Assembly: GCF_003574355.1 (NCBI RefSeq)
Contig: NZ_QWLB01000003.1
Location: 1 to 64,000 of the forward strand
Source: Meiothermus granaticius NBRC 107808
GTDB taxonomy: Bacteria > Deinococcota > Deinococci > Deinococcales > Thermaceae
DNA: 64,000 bases
Direction: 5' to 3'
Both the position numbers and the translations under genes were made by a program. Positions 60,702 to 64,000 of this stretch are shown in pieces. The notes below the pieces were generated by a model that worked only from the letters and a program-made list of their open reading frames with translations, searched no databases and was not told the DNA's origin. Within the stretch, counting starts at the first letter, position 1; every line of letters starts with the position of its first letter.

Positions 60702-61853
60702 TCAATAGGCTAGCACACGGGCCTTGTAGCGCTCGACCCGTTCGACGAGCTCCTCCAGGGTATCGCCGCCGAACTTCTCGAGGTAAGCCTGGGCCAGCAC
60801 GATGCCCACCAGAGCCTCCAGGATCACGCTGGCTGCGGGTACCGCCGTGGTATCGGAGCGCTCCCTAGCGGCATCAGCGGGGGTATGGCTCACCACATCT
60901 ACGGTGGGCAGCGGGGTCATCAGGGTGGCGATGGGCTTGAGGGCAGCCCGCACCACCAACTCCTCGCCGGTGGTCATCCCCCCTTCGGTCCCCCCGGCCC
61001 GGTTGGTCTGGCGGTAGTAGCCACGCCCGGCTTCCCAGTAGATCGCGTCGTGAACCTCGGAGCCTGGCTTCATGGCGTTCTCGAAACCGGCCCCGATCTC
61101 CACCCCCTTGACCGCCGGGATGCTCATGGCCATCTGAGCGATGCGCCCATCGAGCTTACGCTCCCAGTGCATCTGTGAGCCCAGTCCCGGTACCACCCCT
61201 TGAAACCGGGCCTCAATGATCCCCCCCAGGGTGTTCCCGGCAGCTTTGGCCGCGTCTATCCGCCCGATCACCTCGGCCTCGGCGCTGGGGTCGGTCATTC
61301 GCACGGGGCTGGCCTCGATCTGCTCGAGCAGGCTCCAGTCAAAGGCCCGCTCGCTCCAAACCCCGGCCATCCCCGGCACATAGGCTGCGCTCCTGACCCC
61401 AAACGCCCCCAGCAGCTTATGGGCCACGGCACCCACCGCCACCCGCATTGCGGTCTCCCGGGCCGAGGCCCGCTCGAGCACATCGCGAAGGTCTTTGTGG
61501 CCGTACTTCATCCCCCCGGAAAGGTCAGCATGGCCGGGGCGGGCCGCCGTGAGGGCTTTTTTGCGCGGCTCATTGCCGGGGGCCGGGTCCATGATCTCGC
61601 TCCAGTTGCGGTAGTCGGTATTGCGGATGACAAGCGTAACCGGGGCCCCGGTGGTGCGACCCGCCCGCACCCCACTCATAAACTCCACGGTGTCGGTCTC
61701 GATCACCATTCGCCGTCCGCGCCCATAGCCTCCTTGCCGCTTTCGGAGCCAGGGGTTGATGTCCTCAGCGCTGAGGGGCAACTGAGCGGGCAGACCTTCG
61801 ATGATTCCAGTGAGTTGGGGGCCATGGGATTCCCCTGCGGTCAAAAAACGCAT
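60702..61853 (-). CDS. aroC: Chorismate synthase
   Basis: This 383-residue FMN-dependent enzyme forms chorismate from EPSP. It begins MRFLTAGESHGPQLTGIIEG and has RQGGYGRGRRM, PGHADLSGGMKYGHKDLRDV and NRAGGTEGGMTTGEELVVRA. A TAGGCT box is 6 nt before the ATG (leaderless). Downstream are aroK and aroB; upstream is pilQ in the same orientation. Confidence 0.97.
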   Translation of the reverse strand: MRFLTAGESHGPQLTGIIEGLPAQLPLSAEDINPWLRKRQGGYGRGRRMVIETDTVEFMSGVRAGRTTGAPVTLVIRNTDYRNWSEIMDPAPGNEPRKKALTAARPGHADLSGGMKYGHKDLRDVLERASARETAMRVAVGAVAHKLLGAFGVRSAAYVPGMAGVWSERAFDWSLLEQIEASPVRMTDPSAEAEVIGRIDAAKAAGNTLGGIIEARFQGVVPGLGSQMHWERKLDGRIAQMAMSIPAVKGVEIGAGFENAMKPGSEVHDAIYWEAGRGYYRQTNRAGGTEGGMTTGEELVVRAALKPIATLMTPLPTVDVVSHTPADAARERSDTTAVPAASVILEALVGIVLAQAYLEKFGGDTLEELVERVERYKARVLAY

Positions 61854-61904
61854 AATGCCAGCCTAACACGGTAGGTTCGAAGGATAAATGGCTCCCCCAT
61901 AAGC

Positions 61905-61930
61905 AGGACCGGGGCCGAAGCCCCGGTCCT
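61905..61930 (-). terminator. GC-rich hairpin after pilQ
   Basis: A perfect 11-bp stem (AGGACCGGGGC / GCCCCGGTCCT) with a CGAA/TTCG tetraloop lies 14 bp after the pilQ stop. It is followed on the minus strand by TGCTTA, without a real U tract. Confidence 0.7.
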
Positions 61931-61944
61931 TCCCAAAGCCCAGA

Positions 61945-63483
61945 CTAGCGGGCGGCTGCGGTTTGATCTTTGACGATGTTGGCGGTGATGATGACGATGA
62001 GCTCATCGTCTTTGGTGTCGCGCTTGCTCTGCTTGAACAGCTCGCCCAGCAGGGGGATATCCCCTAAAAAGGGCACTTTGGTCTCGCTGTTGGTGGTGGT
62101 TTTCTGGATTAGGCCCCCCAGTACCAGGGTCTGGCCGTCCTTGACCCGCAGCTTGGACAGGGTGGTTTGCTGGGGGATTCGAACGCTGCCAGAGACCGGG
62201 CCAGAGGTGGGGTCGTCGCCAACCTGGGTGTACACCTCCAAGATCACGTTGCCATCGTTGGTGATTTGCGGACGTACCCGCACCAACAAGCCATAGTCAA
62301 CTTCGCGGGTGCTGGTCTGGGCAGTTCCGGTGGAGGTGGCGGTAGTGAGCGGGATAATCAGCAATCCTCCTACCTTGACCTCGGCCCCCTTGGCTCCGGT
62401 GGTTCTGAGGTCGCCGGTATCGGCGCCGTAGTTGTCCTCGACCAGCAGGTTGGTATCGCTCAGCCGGCGGGAAAGGCTCTGGCCCTCGAGGGCATCTAGG
62501 GTGGCCCGAATGTTGAGCGAGGTCAGGCTGCGGGTGGCATCAAAGATGAGGTTCAGCCCGGTTTCTAGAATGCTGCCGACCAGGTTGCCCCCGGAGATGG
62601 TTTGCCAGGTAACCCCAAGGTTGCGAAACACCTCGCTATTCACACTCTGGACGCGAATCTGGAGCTGCACCTGCTGAACCGGGCGGTCTAGCTGGGGGAT
62701 CAGCCGGTCAATCAGGGCAATTTGGTCGGGGGTCCCGGTGACGATGATGGTGTTGGACCGAGCATCCGCAACCACTGTAGCCGCGCCGGTTCCCCCTGCT
62801 TGGCCTTGCGCCGGGCCGCTGGAGGAGGCCGGGTTTCCCCCTTGCAGGGCGTTGGTCAGCACGGGAGCCAGCTCCACCGCTTTAGCGTGGGAAAGGGCGA
62901 ACGACTTCTGCACTATGGGTACGGTAGTTGTGATCTTGGGCTGGTCTACCCGCTGTAGCAGGGCGCTGACATCGGCCTGTTGCTTGGCGGTTCCAGTCAC
63001 CACCAGCACGTTGGCTCCAGGGGTAACGCTCACCTTTACCCCAGGTATTTCCTGCTGGATGAACTGGGCCAACTGGGCCGGTTCCGAGGAGCGAACATTG
63101 TAAAACTCTCGAGTGGTGGGCTCGCTGCTTGGAGGGGTTTGGGCTTGCTGCCCCTGGGCTTGCTGCACGATGGCCGGCGGCCCTACTACGATCACATTGT
63201 TGTCCAGCAGGGCATAATCCAGTTTGCCGTCGCCATAGGCGTTGATCAGGAGATCCCAGACCTGGCGGAAGGGCTTTTTGTCTAGGTCCGCATTGACCGT
63301 AACCTGGGGAATATCGCGGAGGATGGGGGAGAGCCCTACACTCTTGGCGAGGGCCTCGAGCAGGGCAGCCAAGGGCATATTGGCCCCCACGTTGGTAACC
63401 GGCTGATCGAAACGGGCGTCCTTGGGGAGGCTACCCGCCATGGCTAGGCTGAGGATCACTAAAAGGGCAACAAGTCTTCTCAT
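61945..63483 (-). CDS. pilQ: Type IV pilus secretin PilQ
   Basis: This 512-residue outer-membrane channel protein has a signal peptide (MRRLVALLVILSLAMAGS). An STN-like domain (LAALLEALAKSVGLSPILRD) and secretin_N domains follow (REFYNVRSSEPAQLAQFIQQ; KSFALSHAKAVELAPVLTNA with a Gly/Ser-rich loop). The secretin core has VQLQIRVQSVNSEVFRNLGV and VKDGQTLVLGGLIQ ... VPFLGDIPLLGELF. It extrudes the pilus and, in Thermus, takes part in DNA uptake. It is shorter than the Thermus protein as I remember it. It follows a PilW/PilP-like gene. Confidence 0.93.
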   Translation of the reverse strand: MRRLVALLVILSLAMAGSLPKDARFDQPVTNVGANMPLAALLEALAKSVGLSPILRDIPQVTVNADLDKKPFRQVWDLLINAYGDGKLDYALLDNNVIVVGPPAIVQQAQGQQAQTPPSSEPTTREFYNVRSSEPAQLAQFIQQEIPGVKVSVTPGANVLVVTGTAKQQADVSALLQRVDQPKITTTVPIVQKSFALSHAKAVELAPVLTNALQGGNPASSSGPAQGQAGGTGAATVVADARSNTIIVTGTPDQIALIDRLIPQLDRPVQQVQLQIRVQSVNSEVFRNLGVTWQTISGGNLVGSILETGLNLIFDATRSLTSLNIRATLDALEGQSLSRRLSDTNLLVEDNYGADTGDLRTTGAKGAEVKVGGLLIIPLTTATSTGTAQTSTREVDYGLLVRVRPQITNDGNVILEVYTQVGDDPTSGPVSGSVRIPQQTTLSKLRVKDGQTLVLGGLIQKTTTNSETKVPFLGDIPLLGELFKQSKRDTKDDELIVIITANIVKDQTAAAR

Positions 63484-63494
63484 GGTTCACCGCC

Positions 63495-64000
63495 TCAAGG
63501 GGCTTGGTCTTCAACCGGGAGGTTCAGAGTCTCCGAACCCCGCACCAACAGCGCTTCTTTCGTGTTTAGGCTTTTGAGTAGAATCTCGCTTCCGGGTAGA
63601 GTTCGGCCTACCGGTAACACCACGAAGCCATCTTTGGTCTGGAAAATAGCTACGTTGGTGGCCCCCAAGACCACGCCCGAGAGCTTGAGCCCTTGTTCGC
63701 GCACATACTGCCCCACGCCACTAGCCGCCACAGCCTCTTGGGGTTTGCTGAGGTTGCTAGTGGGTTGGAGCACTTGGTTGACTCGAGCATCCAGTTCCGC
63801 TCGGGCATAGTCGAGGCGGGTGTTGCTCTCGAGGCTGGGGTCTAGGGCAGCAGTGGTCTGATCCTGTGGGCTGCTTGCGCTCAGCTCACGGCTCAGCGGG
63901 GCCAAGCGAATGGGCAGGGCCCCACTGCTCAGGCTAAGCGATCCCGGCAAGCTGTTCCCGTTGCCGCCTGGGCTAAGGCGGGCCTGGCCCTGCACGGCGG
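63495..64000 (-). CDS. PilW/PilP-like pilus assembly protein (5' end outside window)
   Basis: About 168 residues are visible and the frame continues past the window end; GTG 63995 is probably internal. The C-terminal part (LKLSGVVLGATNVAIFQTKD, then GFVVLPVGRTLPGSEILLKS) has the small beta-domain pattern of PilP-like pilotin partners. Its place directly before pilQ (11 bp gap) agrees with the Thermus order pilM-pilN-pilO-pilW-pilQ. It probably links the inner-membrane PilMNO platform with the secretin. Confidence 0.7.
   Translation of the reverse strand, partial: AVQGQARLSPGGNGNSLPGSLSLSSGALPIRLAPLSRELSASSPQDQTTAALDPSLESNTRLDYARAELDARVNQVLQPTSNLSKPQEAVAASGVGQYVREQGLKLSGVVLGATNVAIFQTKDGFVVLPVGRTLPGSEILLKSLNTKEALLVRGSETLNLPVEDQAP

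Overview
The window is high-GC DNA from a member of the Thermaceae, most probably a Meiothermus-like species. This rests on recognition, not on a database search. The proline dehydrogenase is about 307 residues and close to the Thermus enzyme, the SSB has two OB folds, the order pilW-pilQ-aroC-aroK-aroB is kept, and the hexamer CTCGAG is heavily over-used. Most of the window is chromosomal housekeeping DNA. No rRNA, tRNA, CRISPR array, prophage or intact insertion sequence was seen.

Layout: 0-2.8 kb, the 3' part of an AfsR/SARP-type ATPase-TPR regulator. 3-13.4 kb, a DUF1232 protein, an S41 protease-like protein, the proline catabolic operon (ProDH, ACT protein, P5C dehydrogenase), VOC protein, aldose epimerase, ParB-like protein, P1B-4 metal ATPase and SDR. 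13.4-24.3 kb, PEP synthase, a DsrE/TusA/SQR-like sulfur cluster, 6-phosphofructokinase, HAD phosphatase, protoglobin, PurA, acyl-CoA dehydrogenase and an S1-domain protein. 24.4-37.2 kb, an accessory region described below. 37.2-45.9 kb, a decayed ABC permease fragment, FabI, DinB-like protein, MarR plus MFS pump, DUF5615, HMG-CoA lyase-like protein, SucCD and an atypical SDR. 46-49.6 kb, Der, then S6-SSB-S18-L9. 49.6-57.6 kb, aldo/keto reductase, a NitT/TauT-type ABC transporter with a structured leader, rhomboid protease, GH4 glycosidase and its LacI regulator. 57.6-64 kb, NDH-2, AroB-AroK-AroC, PilQ and the end of a PilW/PilP-like gene.

The main discovery is in the accessory region. A complete SARP-type regulator (winged helix, BTAD, ATPase, TPR; 24468-27776) lies next to about a dozen mostly secreted, lipoprotein, membrane or very small genes. 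These are driven by eight promoters with one architecture: GTCAC, 6 nt, GTCAC, exactly 11 nt, then a TANNNT-like -10 box. Seven have both repeats and one has only the downstream one. An 11-bp repeat period just upstream of -10 is the geometry used by SARP and PhoB-type activators, so this looks like a local, previously undescribed regulon. Its members are a TTHB210-like exported protein, two membrane proteins, two lipoproteins (one apparently starting at ACG), a subtilisin-like lipoprotein protease, cupin and SnoaL-like proteins, and peptides of 32, 40, 63 and 65 residues.

The second discovery is the leader of the ABC transporter operon (54090-54220, minus strand). A 10-bp helix hides the Shine-Dalgarno sequence and is mutually exclusive with the closing stem of an upstream branched structure, as expected for a translational riboswitch. 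Apart from these, many genes here appear to be transcribed without a leader: a TANNNT box lies 6-8 nt before the start codon and there is no ribosome binding site. I used this to fix several start codons.
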